NCBI RefSeq assembly: GCF_008831285.2
Contig: NC_045139.1
Location: 32,833,706 to 32,897,705, forward strand
Source of the DNA: Nymphaea colorata
Lineage: Eukaryota; Streptophyta; Magnoliopsida; Nymphaeales; Nymphaeaceae
DNA length: 64,000 bases
Reading direction: 5' to 3'
Made by a program: the position numbers and the translations under genes
Notes under the pieces: model-generated
Database searches by the model: none
Told to the model about the DNA's origin: nothing
Seen by the model: the letters and a program-made list of their open reading frames with translations, nothing else
Part shown: positions 48,601 to 59,930 of the stretch, piece after piece
Numbering within the stretch: the stretch's first letter is position 1
Layout of the letters: each line of letters starts with the position of its first letter

Positions 48601-51600
48601 CGATCATTAAGGTCCATCTCTCAACAGATTCAGTTCCCATATGTCCCTCTTTAGTCACTACAGATATCTTGCCAATGCCTCTAGAAATTCATGTGTGCAA
48701 GTTTTGTTTCATACCTGTGATTTGCTTCTTATCTCGATTCTCCACTATCACTGAAACCTTGAACCCACCTCCACATGTACATTCCAAATCACAAGTTTCA
48801 CAAATCATCTCTTTGTCACACTCAAAAAACGAACTTCACTTGTCTGGATGCCAGAATCCACATATGCAATATCTGATGCTTGCTATTCAAACTTGTTTAT
48901 CACCAAATAAACCTCACATTCTCCAGGGTCACTATCCCCTTCCTTCCTGATGACCAAACTTCCTTATGGTCACCAAATAGATCTCAAATTCTTCAGTGCA
49001 CTTTCTCCTTCTTTCAAGATGACTTGTTTAGCATTTTTATGATGTCCAAACTTTAAATACTAATAAATCCTGGTTCCGTTTTTTGAAATCCAAGGGGAAG
49101 ATTCTTATCAAGTCAAACATGTAGTTCAGATGCACAAGGTCAAATCTGATCATGAAAAGCATGCAAATACAGGATCTTAGGAGTGCTAAACATGAAAATA
49201 AAGCTTTATTGGATCCAGAGAACAAAATGTTTCCAACATATGCTTTACAAGTTTACAATAAGGAAACACCAAAGGGTTGCAACAAACAGCTCCACTTATG
49301 TTCATTTGTGTCCAACTTTATTTCTCAAGTCTTACACTTAGAAATTAGTTAGCAGCAAATTAGAGGAATAAATAAGTAGCGACCATGAATTCGGAAAAAA
49401 AATGTCTGCAAGGATGCAATAAATTGATCTAGATTATGCTGGTCCATAAGGGAAATTCTTCAAACTCCATTAGATGGGATTAAACTACTTTCCAAGAAAA
49501 TACTTTCATATAGAGGAACTCCCTGATTATTTAGTGCCACATACCAACTTTATCAGGTTAATTTGGCAATTTCTTTAGACCATAAAGTTGACATAATGGA
49601 CAAAGAACTTCAAAGAAGAACACTTATGAATCTAAGACACCAAGAACCAAAAATAAGAGAATAAAAAGCAGGATATAATGATGATGTAGGAAACAATCAA
49701 CACAACAAAATATTATCAAATAATCAAAAGGGGAAACCTGACTGATCAACATTAAGACTCGCAGTGGTGGCAGACCCAGTTCCTGCAGGAGATTGTGATT
49801 GCACTGGCTGTCTTACAACCAAATGCAGTGTATGCCCATCCTCCACATCTACATATAGTTAAGGCATGCAAACACAACCGAATAACCAGAACAGCATAAA
49901 GAAGAATCAAATACATACAGAGAGAACGGTTAGAAATTAGGTTAGAAATTAGAATATACATACAAATATGCATCTACATATTCATATAAACACATGCTTG
50001 ACATGGTATTCAGTCTGCACTTAGGTGAACAAGTGTGTATTGCTAATGTCGTATGTCATGGCATATTTGTCCAGGAACCACATGTAAATGCAATTTCTTT
50101 TGTTACTTCTTTTATTTCACATGTTTTTTTACCTGTATTTGCTACCATCATCGAGGTAGCTATCAAGTTTGCTTACTAGCAATTAAGTCTCCCTAATAGC
50201 CGCTCACCTCCCTTGTGTATCTATACGTTAACCACAATATCTTTTGATGAGTAGCAAAGACGTCCCATAAGGCTTTAATTCTTTGATGCACTTGTGGGAT
50301 CATTATGATCGAGAAAAATTTTATTAAGGGGTGACCCAATAGGAACTCATTATATCATGCACAAACCTCATGCTAAGGCAACACTAAAGAGCTTATATAT
50401 GGCCTTCTGCAAAGCTCACTGAATCGTATAACCAAAGGGTAACTGCAAGTCTGCAACAGTGTTCCAGATTCCAGAATAGCAAAAGATTATATATGCACTG
50501 GGTTTATTGCTTCTCATGAGCTTAACAAGCAGAACACATGATACAGATACTTTTTTTTTTTTTTGGACATTTACACATTCTGAAATATCAGTGTCAAAAA
50601 AGCATGCGTTCGCCGGAGCACTAGTCCGCCACATAACAGAAGAAGAATTCACCTAGTTGACTAAGGATGTGATAGTAGCACACTCTCACGCACATTATTC
50701 TGCATTATGCCATTTTCATAATCCACATCAATAGTAAACATGTAGCATGCTTTCATGCATCTTTCAAGTCACAAAAAGAAAACAATTGCTACAAAAAGTG
50801 CAAACCTAAAGATGCTTTTTCTAGACACTTATTTTTTTATGTCTGGGTAAACTTTAAAGTTTAAAATATACTCCTCCCTTTGTTTTTAAGAAGAAAATCC
50901 AGGCAAAAGTTCATTGTTGAGGAAAGTGAAAAGGAAAAACCCAGGCAAAAGCTGATGCCCAAGGAAATCAACCAGCACATAACAGAGAGACTATTATATT
51001 TTCAAGGGTCGGAGGGGGGTTTGGAGCGGAAAGTAATCACTGCAGGAATCCAATGAGTGTTATCTTTCTTATTATCCAGACAGAAGCTAAAATACCCTAA
51101 TAAGAAGTAACATCTGATCCTCAAAATTCATCACTTTGAAGTCCTGCTTAAATTTAGTTCAATCCTGTCTCACCCTCCAACAAAATTAGTACAATAAGTA
51201 CCAAAAAAGAAAAGCCACCAATCTGACGCCTAGTATAAATAATAAAATAAAAACAAATACATAAAACAAAATTTATCCATATGTTTTATCAAAACAATAT
51301 TCACCAAAAAAAAAATAGTAATCAAGAAAGAGCAGGATACATGTCACTAGTTCCACATGAAAACAAAAGCAAAGGAAGGAAACTGATCGTACATTCAAAC
51401 TGAGAACTGAGACCCATTACTGCAGAAGATACAGAGCTTGAATAGAGCATTAAACATGTAGATGTTCCAACTCTCATCTCTAACGAACATAAATTAACAC
51501 AAGTAATGCAGTGGAAAAGGATACTATAATCAGAAAGCAAGTGATCGTCCTTGAGGACCTTTCCCCTGAAAATTAGTCGTTGCTGCACTGCAGGCACACC

Positions 51601-52235
51601 AACTGCACTTGCAATTTGTTCCTTGAATGAAGGTACTGACATCTGAAGAAACCACATGTTCATGTGTCAAAGGAAAGTGCATGTAGAATAGGAAAAGTTT
51701 CACCATTTCAAAATAAAATTAACAAGGCAAGATTGAAAGTGCAATAAAGTAGCCTCAAAATTACAATCCTAGGGATGTATACATAAGCAGAGACCAACAG
51801 AAAACTAACAAAATAAAAATTAATCAAGAGGACCATGCATAATATAATATGGTCCCTTCGAGCCTCTAGAGGTCATATCCAACATTGACAGTGCAGCGTC
51901 ACACAAGTACAGGTTAGTCTCAGAATGGAAAATGACAAGAATCAAACTTTTTTGTCCGAAATTACAAATCGTTTTATCGGGCTCTCTCTCCCCCCCCCTT
52001 TCTTTTACCGCAGCCAACAAGATTTGTTATAAGAAACTAGATTCACCTCCACAAAACAAAGCTAGCATTTCATTTTCTAATGGCAACATAGAGAAAGAAG
52101 CATTACATTTTTTCGGACACGAAAACTGTGAACTTGAGAATCCAGAGTCTTGATATTGAGCTCAACATAAGCATCAGAAGTTTCAGGTGTATGTCCACTT
52201 GAACTGGTAGCTTCATTAGGATTCTTGTCTGCCAT
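39605..52235 (-). CDS. BAG6/Scythe-like large ubiquitin-like domain protein
   Basis: A plant relative of the BAG6 chaperone, which handles aggregation-prone or misdelivered proteins for proteasomal disposal; the closest remembered Arabidopsis protein is At5g42220. Coding exons (minus): 52235-52107, 51642-51525, 49848-49738, 46107-45989, 45913-45828, ~45768-45534, 45427-45358, 44480-44320, 43059-42895, 42818-42747, 42649-42520, 42433-41945, 41864-41377, 41223-40594, 39919-39767, 39679-39605. Together about 1,076 residues. The ubiquitin-like domain spans residues ~23-98 (VELNIKTLDSQVHSFRV, SVPSFKEQIASAVGVPA, QRLIFRGKVLKDDHLLSDYN, VEDGHTLHLVVRQP). Later blocks are low-complexity, with VIPDSLTTLSEFISQMELML, AERIEGQSAV, LGLGLGGLQPLPSK, RKSRTLKQQ (possible nuclear signal) and ADEYMQMLYGSLRRRL at the end. 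Phases fit except at exon 5/6. Exon 13 holds a possible 57-nt intron after AFMM. Confidence 0.9.
46704..47685. mobile_element. hAT-like non-autonomous TIR element, copy 1, with 8-bp TSD
   Basis: The element is 46712-47677 (966 bp). Its ends TTATGTTGTTAAAGCC and GCGCCTTGACAACATAG form imperfect inverted repeats. It is flanked by exact CTTATTAT duplications at 46704-46711 and 47678-47685. Subterminal GCCTAGGCG words form further short palindromes. It lies in the BAG6-like intron between coding exons 3 and 4. It is the same family as 61625-62654: both share the block with AACACGCC then CATGGGAAAGTGAAAAGTCAC, and the block ending CTAGAGATTAGATTTAG. No transposase was seen. An 8-bp duplication suggests hAT, though the ends are not the classic CAGGG type. 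Confidence 0.85.
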
Positions 52236-52924
52236 ACTGCAGAAAAACATGGTTAATCTTCCCAACAATATCAAAGCCATGCACATCAAGGCAACTCAGC
52301 ATTGGCAAAGTCACCTATTGCAACGGAACTATTTAAGATCCAGGCCTTGCAAGAATTTTTCAGTAGTAATTAAAGCATGTGTTAGACATCTAAAACCACA
52401 TAGACAAGGATCAAAACAGGAAAGGTAAACAGCTAAACAAGCATGATTAAGCCAACCATACCATATGTTGTGGCCTAAACAATCATACAGGAGATGGAAC
52501 TATGCATGATAAACGCATGATGGTTTGTTGAATGAAGTGCGTACAACTACAAGTTAAACATAAGTAGGAGGAAATTATCAACCAAAACTAAAGACTAAAA
52601 CAATAACTAGCATCAATATAGGCAAACAATATTTACATAATCCTATAGACAAGTTAAGTAAATTCAGCATCAAACGGAAACAATAAAACAAACACAGTCA
52701 CAACATGGGGCCTGGCATGCTCTGGATGACAGCATTAAACAGTTAAGGGTCATCTTATACAACATCACAATATATTCCATGTCACAGAGTTGCAGGTGCA
52801 AGCGCAGACAAAGGAGAAAAATAAATTACAAAGGACCTAGGTGCAGAGGCATACATATATACACATTTACTGCAACATATATATACACATGTTGAATGTG
52901 TGCATAATATTGAGTAAAGATATT

Positions 52925-52943
52925 GTGTGTGTGTGTGTGTGTG
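52925..52943. repeat. (GT)n microsatellite
   Basis: A run of GT units in the 5' UTR intron of the BAG6-like gene. Confidence 0.9.
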
Positions 52944-53237
52944 CGTATGTAAGTATAGGTGCATATGAGAGCATGACTGTTAACCAATGGTCGATACACT
53001 AAAAAAAGCATAATGTAAAGATTCTTTATATGTAAAATGATAAATAAGCAAATGGATACAAAACAAACAAAAACTTAAAAAAGGTTTAGAAAAGATAAGC
53101 TTAGATTTGTCAGAGTGGACCCAAAAATAAAGTTGGACAAAGAATGGCACAAGGTGCACGTAATGCATGGGACATGGCAACAAGGCACCGACCATGTCCA
53201 ACAGTGCATGACTGCGTTCATGTTCAAAAATGTCAGC

Positions 53238-53429
53238 ATGAACTATGTCGCCTTCTAGGCATGGTTCAGTTACACAGAACATATACCCCTTATAGAAGAG
53301 GAATATTAGACTTCAGGTTCAGGATATATATATATGAACTATGTCGCCTTCTAGGCATGGTTCAGTTACACAGAACATATACCCCTTATAGAAGAGGAAT
53401 ATTAGACTTCAGGTTCAGGATATATATAT
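53238..53429. repeat. Exact 96-bp tandem duplication
   Basis: 53238-53333 and 53334-53429 read the same, beginning ATGAACTATGTCGCCTTCTA and ending in a TATATA run. I see no mismatch by eye, so the duplication is recent. The TATATA at the unit ends may have helped slippage. It lies within the 5' UTR intron of the BAG6-like gene. Confidence 0.9.
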
Positions 53430-54527
53430 ATATATATACTGATGCAATTCCAGGTGAGGTGCTTCTCTCAACCTCAACAAGATGGTTGCAAGCTTAACCA
53501 GAAACTTTATAGGCGCTTTCATATGGTCCTTAAAGGAACAGGTCATAACCAATTTGAGCTTGTCACTTTCACTGGTGCATGTTATAACAATAAGACATAC
53601 ACAAATTTCCTAACTCACAGGAAAAAGAGCGCAGAAGCAATATCTACTTTGTCGGCTTTAGTATTCAGAAGGCCTTTATACTGTGTTGTTCAGCTGTCGT
53701 CTAATGAGAACATACTTGTTGACAACGAAACACTCAAAAACATCAAATTGAAATTTCTGCTGCACCCATAATTTCTCAAAGGAAATCCATAACCAGGATT
53801 TTCATTTGCCGACTCAATGACAATAAATTTGTGAAAGGAGTCCCCATCCAAGCTTGAGAATCAGCACATGTTCAAAGCCTTTCGGCCCAACCAAAATGAA
53901 GGATCTGCAGAGCACACGATTTCACTGTAGACAAAACCATCATATGCATGACCAGCTTCAGACAAATTAACATGAAACTACTCGTCCCAACCAACCATTC
54001 GATCCACCACAGGCAAACCCCTTCCAACCTTGCTCCCCAACTGACTACCCGCGAAAAGAAACGTTACAAAAACCAAACTTCTTTCCAAATCAAACCATCC
54101 TCCCCTTCTCATAAACACCAAATCTCCGTAATCAATTGAAAACGAGCAACGACACGTAAAGAAAGACCAAAACCGATACCAAGAAAGAAGGGAGTCGGTT
54201 CTTTTCTCATTGTGGAACTAACGCCAATAGCCTTAGATGATAATGCAATGAAAAAAACAATCTATCTAATCAAGATTCCAAGAGCCCGACGCCCAAACAA
54301 GCCACTGCACCTCGAAAAGAAACAAAAAAAATGCTAGAAACCACATGAGAACAAATTAAAGAATCAGCAAATATCAAGTGCAAGACGGAAGGAACGGATC
54401 ACGAACAACCCCATTAATTGATTTAGATAAAACACCACCACCAAGCATCACCGGAAGTGCCAATCGGATCCCAAACCACATATATTTAGAGGATACACAA
54501 TAATCGCAGGGAGAAATCAGAGCTTAC

Positions 54528-54700
54528 CTCCGTAGCCGGAATTTGGGAGAGAGAGATATAGATAGGAGATAAAATAAAGAATAAGAGGGAAAATGAGCCA
54601 ACAAGGCAAGAAGCAATGCGGTAGAAAACTCTTCTCGCGCTCTCTCCCCCCACTCTCTTCTTTCCCTTTTGCTTTTGGCGTATGAAAGGGTCGCAATGAG
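54528..54700 (-). other. 5' UTR exon and core promoter of BAG6-like gene
   Basis: On the minus strand GGCTACGGAG at 54528 is followed by a strong donor GTAAGC, and a good acceptor (TTTTTCTGCAG) lies one base before the start codon at 52235. A non-coding first exon and a ~2.3-kb leader intron are therefore likely. The CT-rich sequence at 54550-54660 would be leader or promoter; no clear TATA box was seen, and the transcript start is not fixed. Confidence 0.6.
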
Positions 54701-56375
54701 AATTGAGAAAGGAAAATGGTAGCTTCTAGAAACCAGCGTTTCGATGTAATTTAAATATGCAATTGTAATTTTTAAAGAAAGAAAATTAACTCGAGCTGGT
54801 CGGTCTAGTCACCGTCATCAGCGTCTGATACGGGTCGGAAAAGAACAAGATTTTGTTAAAATTTAGATCTGGATCTGAATCATATTAGACGCAAATTCAG
54901 GTCCGATATAAATCCAATCATCGGCAATTGGTTCTGGGTTTGAAACAAATGTGCTGCCAGCAGAAATTGGATTTGGTTTTCCAATATATCCAAGTAGCAT
55001 AATATCGTACGGTTTATGTATTTTGATTTGGTTTTAGCAAGTCCGCCTTATTAAATTTGAATCCAATTAATAATAAATTAATTATTTTAACACTTTAGTT
55101 GACGAGTGTACTGTGTAAAAGTTTCAATTACTTTGAGGGTTCGAAGAATCGAGATGTTCCTCGTAAGTGAATTGTCAACCTTTTCACCCATTAATAATTG
55201 TCCCTAAAAATCAATTATTCGAAATAAATATGAACTTGGCAATTGCATGGTTTTGACTTAAAAAAACTACAAATCATTTCCCAACAAATAGGATAATAGT
55301 TGATGATGATCCAACCTTTAAAACATAATAAATAATCGCCCCCAACATTTCTTTTTGTTTCTCAAATTAACGTTTTTTTATATGAAACATTACCTAATGT
55401 TGGTGATTTGCAAAATTATCTAACATCAAGTTAAACTAAGAAAATGAGAAAAATATAAGATACCCTCTTTTATGGTCCGGTAAAAAGGTACAGATGTCAA
55501 TATATTCAATTTGCATCAAATATTTGGCTAAACTTTTATGAAAATATCATTTTTGAAAAAAAAAAATCATAATACTAAAATCATATCAGTTTCGGATGTA
55601 CATAACGGACCGAATTCAGATTATATTTAGTTTTTAAATAAATATCGTATCTTAAATGTCTTACATTTTGAAAATAAGTCAAATTTAATTTACATTTTAA
55701 ATCTTAATTATAAATCAGATTTCAGATTTGAATTCAGATATGATGTCTTTTATTTTTATTTTAATTCTAATTCAAGTCTTAATATATAAATATCCAAAAA
55801 AAACATAAGCAGATAAAAATATATTCAATTCGAATTTGATCCATTTACATCAAGCATGGGTTGGACTCCTATATGGCAAAACGAAGTTTGACCTTCATCG
55901 ACCTGTAAGGTTTTTTTTTTCAGTTTATTTTTTTTTAGATAAGTAGTTTCGTAAATTGTCCCCCTCGAATAACAGTTTGTGCAAGGAGGCATTAAGTATT
56001 AAATAAAAAAGTTGAACGTCCATTTGTGGTGTTTCAAGCGTTGGGTGGTCATCCGTTATTAGCTCATTTATTGGATGGTGATGTGTAATTTTTTTATGAA
56101 AAAATAGATTGGAATCCACGACAATAAATGGGTAAATGTAAAGTTTTTGTATTGGTAAATACAAGGTATGGGTTTATTAGCTTGTATTAGCCATCCTCAT
56201 TGTCAGATATGCCCAAATACTTTGTTCTAATAATATTTGTAATTGTTATGTGATATGTTTTATTTACTGCCATTAAGTTATTAAAAGAAAGACTAATAGC
56301 AACATAAAAAATAATTACCACATTTTCATGTTGTTCTATAACATGAAATTACGTATCGAAAACTTATGAAGGAGT

Positions 56376-56458
56376 TTGATTACTTTGGATTTTAAATCCA
56401 TGGATCTGACGTACTGATATGGCAAAAGATTCATGATAAAATCCATATTCATCAAACT
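56376..56458. mobile_element. Small hairpin MITE fragment
   Basis: GTTTGATTACTTTGGATTTT at the left is mirrored by AAAATCCATATTCATCAAAC at the right. The inner ATCCATGGAT palindrome and lack of any reading frame fit a very short MITE or solo hairpin. No clear target duplication was seen. Confidence 0.5.
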
Positions 56459-56866
56459 AAGTATCTTAAGCAAATAATTAATATAAAGTCAAAATAGCTA
56501 AAAACATTTTTAACATGGGGATCGTCATGCTACATAATTTGTGCTGTGACGAGCCAAAATGGTCGGACGTTGCATAATGTGATTTAAATGTTCAAATATT
56601 GCTTCTAAATCATTATAAGAATCACAACTTTTATATGATTTAAGTTGACAATCACAACTCCAATGTATGAAATTCAGCTAAATTGAGGGTTGAGAGTATT
56701 CTACTTGAAAGCAGGAGTATAACTGTATAGGGTTGAGAGTTTTATAATGTTTTTGATATATTTTGGTTGCTACTTTAATTTTGTAACAAAACATCCAACG
56801 TTAACTAGTACAATTATTAGTCCACGCATCAATGCTTTTAGAATAGACTACGTGCAAAAGTAATAC

Positions 56867-57058
56867 AGTTGGTCAATATGGCGATCACCTAGAAAGTACA
56901 TCGTGGGTTCGATTCCCATGGATGTTATTCTTCAATATTATAAATAATGAGATCGCCTCATTCTATTCAATGGGTTTATCATACCTCACCTAGGTCCCAA
57001 GACAGCTCATGATCCCGATAGTAAGGAAAAATGGGAGGGTTTCGTACCTCATTTTTGT
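56867..57058 (+). mobile_element. Old diverged SINE copy
   Basis: Shares with the SINE at 57484 the box B-like GGGTTCGATTCCCATGG (versus AGTTCGATTCCCGTGG) and the downstream block CAGCTCATGATCCC then AATGGGAGGGTTTCG (versus CAGCTCAGGACCCC and AATGGGGGGGCCTTCG). The limits are approximate and no target duplication is clear, as expected for an old copy. Confidence 0.6.
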
Positions 57059-57467
57059 TAAATATAATATGTTACTATTCCATGCATCTGCCTGAAAAGC
57101 AAAACAAGTTTACATTACACTTTTGAAAGTACCTAATTTGATCAATTTACGGGTTAGATGCATAAAATAATAACATAATATTCATAGATTTAAGGTTGGA
57201 CTCTCCCCATATTTTATATTAAATCAATGTTTTATAAACATGTACTAAGATCCATGCTGATTTTCTATGTTCAACTTGTCACACAATAAACAAGTTAGAG
57301 GCGAAAACCCTGGCATATTATATACCACATGGATGATATATCAATCGGTGCAACTTAGTACAAATAATTACAATTCAATTGCCAAATAAATGACATGCAA
57401 CAAACATTGAGTGTGTCAATGTCTCATCTCATCTCAAGTAAAAGGACAGGAAGTCATACACCGTTTC

Positions 57468-57738
57468 AAATATGAATATACTGGCCTCAAGGGGCATAGC
57501 GTAGCTGGTTGAGTTAGGGGCTTGTACTAAGGCAGGTCTCTAGTTCGATTCCCGTGGGTGTTATGTTCCTGTGTCTTAAGGCGGTAGGGCGCGACATCTA
57601 AGCTGAAGGGTGCACCGTTGCTATCGCTGACACCGATGCAGCTCAGGACCCCGGAGGCAGGGAGAATGGGGGGGCCTTCGGGCCTTTTTCGGGCGGTGGA
57701 ATTAATACCCCTTGCTCACCCGAAATATGAACATACTG
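57468..57738 (+). mobile_element. tRNA-derived SINE with 16-bp target duplication
   Basis: The element is 57484-57722 (239 bp). Flanks AAATATGAATATACTG (57468-57483) and AAATATGAACATACTG (57723-57738) differ at one base. The 5' part is tRNA-like, with box A-like TAGCGTAGCTGGTTGAG and box B-like AGTTCGATTCCC about 35 bases later. The 3' part is GC-rich (AGGACCCCGGAGGCAGG) and unrelated to tRNA. This is the layout of a plant SINE moved by LINE machinery. It differs from the Au SINE sequence that I remember. Confidence 0.85.
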
Positions 57739-58474
57739 CGTAGAACAGATAGAGAGTGCTTATCCCTGCAAAGTATCAAATTAAAGAAAGTCCTCTACCA
57801 AGTACTATGCACTATGCATTGCCATTATGGATCCTCAATTTAACTAAAGTTTTATAGATCGAACAACTATCATTTTAAATGAATTGTTTGCCGCATCAGT
57901 AAAAGCACGTCGCATCAAATTCATGGACTTGGCATCCCCCACATTAAAATAAAGAACACAAATAGTAAAATAAACGAACTTATGATTTGATTGAGAGTGT
58001 TTGTCAAAATAACACATCAAATGAAAAGTTTTACCAAAGAGCTCATGCTAAAGAAAGCAAAGCATTAACAGTAGAACACTTTGTTTTTGATATATCGGGA
58101 TCGAGAAGAACAAATTTAGATTTAAGAGGGGTCGTTTGATGGCAAGTCACTAAACAATAGTTATAATGTTCTACGAACTTCTCCTTCAACACTCATTGAA
58201 TGTTCTTCATAGTTCATACCAAAAGTGCTGAACGATGGAACAGCGTTCCGCTCGTCCTTCGTTTGCATCGTTGTTTGATTTTATGGATTCCGAATCATAT
58301 TTGGTTCCGAATCGAACGAGAAGGGTCCGGGCTTTCGAACCGAACGGTCAAAGCGCTCTTGGATTTGGTTAGGTGCGGTCAGGAGGTCCAATAACTTCCC
58401 CATTTCTGTTGCCAGGAAACGGTGGGCTCACCTCTCCTTCTCTCCCACTCTCTGTCCGTCCGTCTTCCCTTTGG

Positions 58475-58522
58475 ATGGATGCTGCTTCTCGATCCTGGTG
58501 GTGTTGGCTGCAGCTCCGATGA
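58475..58522 (+). promoter_or_regulatory. Possible upstream ORF overlapping PAT10 start
   Basis: A 15-codon frame starts at ATG 58475 and its TGA (58520-58522) overlaps the PAT10 start codon as ATGA at 58519. If the transcript begins upstream of 58475, translation of PAT10 might depend on termination-reinitiation or leaky scanning. Confidence 0.4.
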
Positions 58523-58810
58523 CGAGCCACGGTATCTGCGACTCTATTCGTGAAGCTCGTGAACGCCTCGCTCGGCGGATTCACCGATTTATCCCATGTC
58601 TCGCTGATCCCGGTAGAGCTCTTCTTTCTATCTGTCACACTTTCTATCTATCTCTCAATGTGGTCCGTCTGAATCAAACTGTTAGCGGGTTTTAGGCAGG
58701 AGAGCTTCGGTGGGGCTGAAGGCGGCGCTCGTTGCCATACATTTGGTCTTCGTTGGCGTTCTGTTTCTTTTCGACGGAGATCTGATCAATGCAACTCGAA
58801 GCAGGCCATG
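58519..58810 (+). CDS. PAT10: Protein S-acyltransferase 10-like, first two coding exons
   Basis: PAT10 is a DHHC-type palmitoyltransferase of Golgi and vacuolar membranes in Arabidopsis (At3g51390). Exons 58519-58612 and 58696-58810 join in phase and read MTSHGICDSIREARERLARR, IHRFIPCLADPGRRASVGLK, AALVAIHLVFVGVLFLFDGD, LINATRSRPW. The segment DPGRRASVGLKAALVAIHLVFVG resembles the remembered Arabidopsis DPVRRSSLLLKLALVALHLVF, and the first membrane helix is clear. Exon 2 ends in phase 2 after SRPW at a GT donor. I could not find the following exon (expected to start with Tyr and run into the second helix) before 64000. The DHHC domain therefore lies off the right edge, after an intron of more than 5 kb. 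The inner acceptor TTTTAG at 58691-58695 is chosen because it alone gives the conserved GRRAS. Confidence 0.85.
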
Positions 58811-59930
58811 GTACTGTCATCCTCCTCCCCACTTGTATGCCTTCATAGTCGTTTTGTTGTCGCCAATGTGTTCTGGTTTCTCCACCTTGACTGGTGTGCT
58901 GGTTGGATTTTTCCTCGGTTGTCGCTTAGTGTCGTGAGCGTTATTTGCTTTTAGTCGGGTCGATGTTTGTTCACGAGAGGATATTGAAGTTCCTGAAGAG
59001 TTACTGCCGAAGAGTGGTTCACGGCCATCTTCGGAGAGGAAAAGGGGAATCATGAAAGCTCGAATTTGTGAAGATGATTTTTTCACTTCGAGAGCTCATG
59101 GGTAGTTGCAATCTGGATCCGGAAAAAGTAAAATTGCAGAAAAAGACACTTTGAGCAAATTCAAGGAATTTTGTATTGGTCGGAGCGCTGAATAATACGA
59201 GTGATAGCACAAAAATACGAGGACTATTGTCCTGTTAAAACAGAGTAGAATTAAAGTGCCAGGAAATTTAGGGAATGACCAATCTACTGGTCAAAAAACT
59301 GCCAAAGAAGCCGACTCATGTTTACTGGGAGGGACGACTCAGACATAATGTCACGCATGTCTTAACGACCAAGCAAGTATTATGGACATTCGGAGTATCT
59401 TAAGCGTATCACACGTGCTTTACACGAGGCTACATGCCTAGAGGATTACAAGAGTTTATTTATTTATTTTTGTCTACACGAAGGTGTTGATGTTGGTTGA
59501 TTATTATTTGGTACATCGGTGATCAGCTTGAATGGATAAGTTCGGTTATCTTGGTTGCATATCAGACTGTTATCATCACATTTATGTTCACCTAACATCA
59601 CTAACGAACACCAAATGAGTTTTGAATTCAGTGAAATGAATTCTGAAGTATATGTATTCATCCAATTGGTTAACTTTTTTGCTGATATTCTTTCTTTCCA
59701 ATTTTGATCCTCCAAAACTTTTGAGAAATTATGTCAGCTACACATTTCAACATTTTGTGGACCAATTTGACCCATGCTTTGTTCCAAGTTAACAGAAAAA
59801 GGGAAAGATTAAAGATCGTTTCATGCTCGCTTGAAGTTAACTTGTTTAAATATCTCATTAAGTTTTTGAGCCGATGAGGATGCTATTTTAGGTAGGTGGA
59901 GTTGACAACAAGGTCCATTAAACTCTTTAC
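58811..59930 (+). other. PAT10 intron 2, left part
   Basis: Begins at the GT donor at 58811. Open frames such as 58710-58937 are exon 2 read into the intron. The sequence is unremarkable to about 59,930, where the tandem array starts. Confidence 0.6.

Larger units (their letters stand above)
54701..58518. other. Intergenic, AT-rich, with SINEs; PAT10 promoter at right
   Basis: Divergent flanks of the BAG6-like and PAT10 genes. It holds degenerate CGGAT/CAGAT-type repeat sequence (54,830-55,830), a small hairpin (56376-56458), an old SINE copy (about 56867-57058) and a complete SINE (57484-57722). No gene was recognised. Confidence 0.6.

Noticed and set aside
57484-57560. tRNA gene candidate with a TTCGATTCCC box
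   Set aside because: The segment does not fold into a full cloverleaf by eye and continues into a 3' tail with target duplications; it is the head of a SINE.
58710-58937. 75-codon frame with hydrophobic segments
   Set aside because: Its first half is PAT10 exon 2 and the rest is read-through into the intron past a GT donor.
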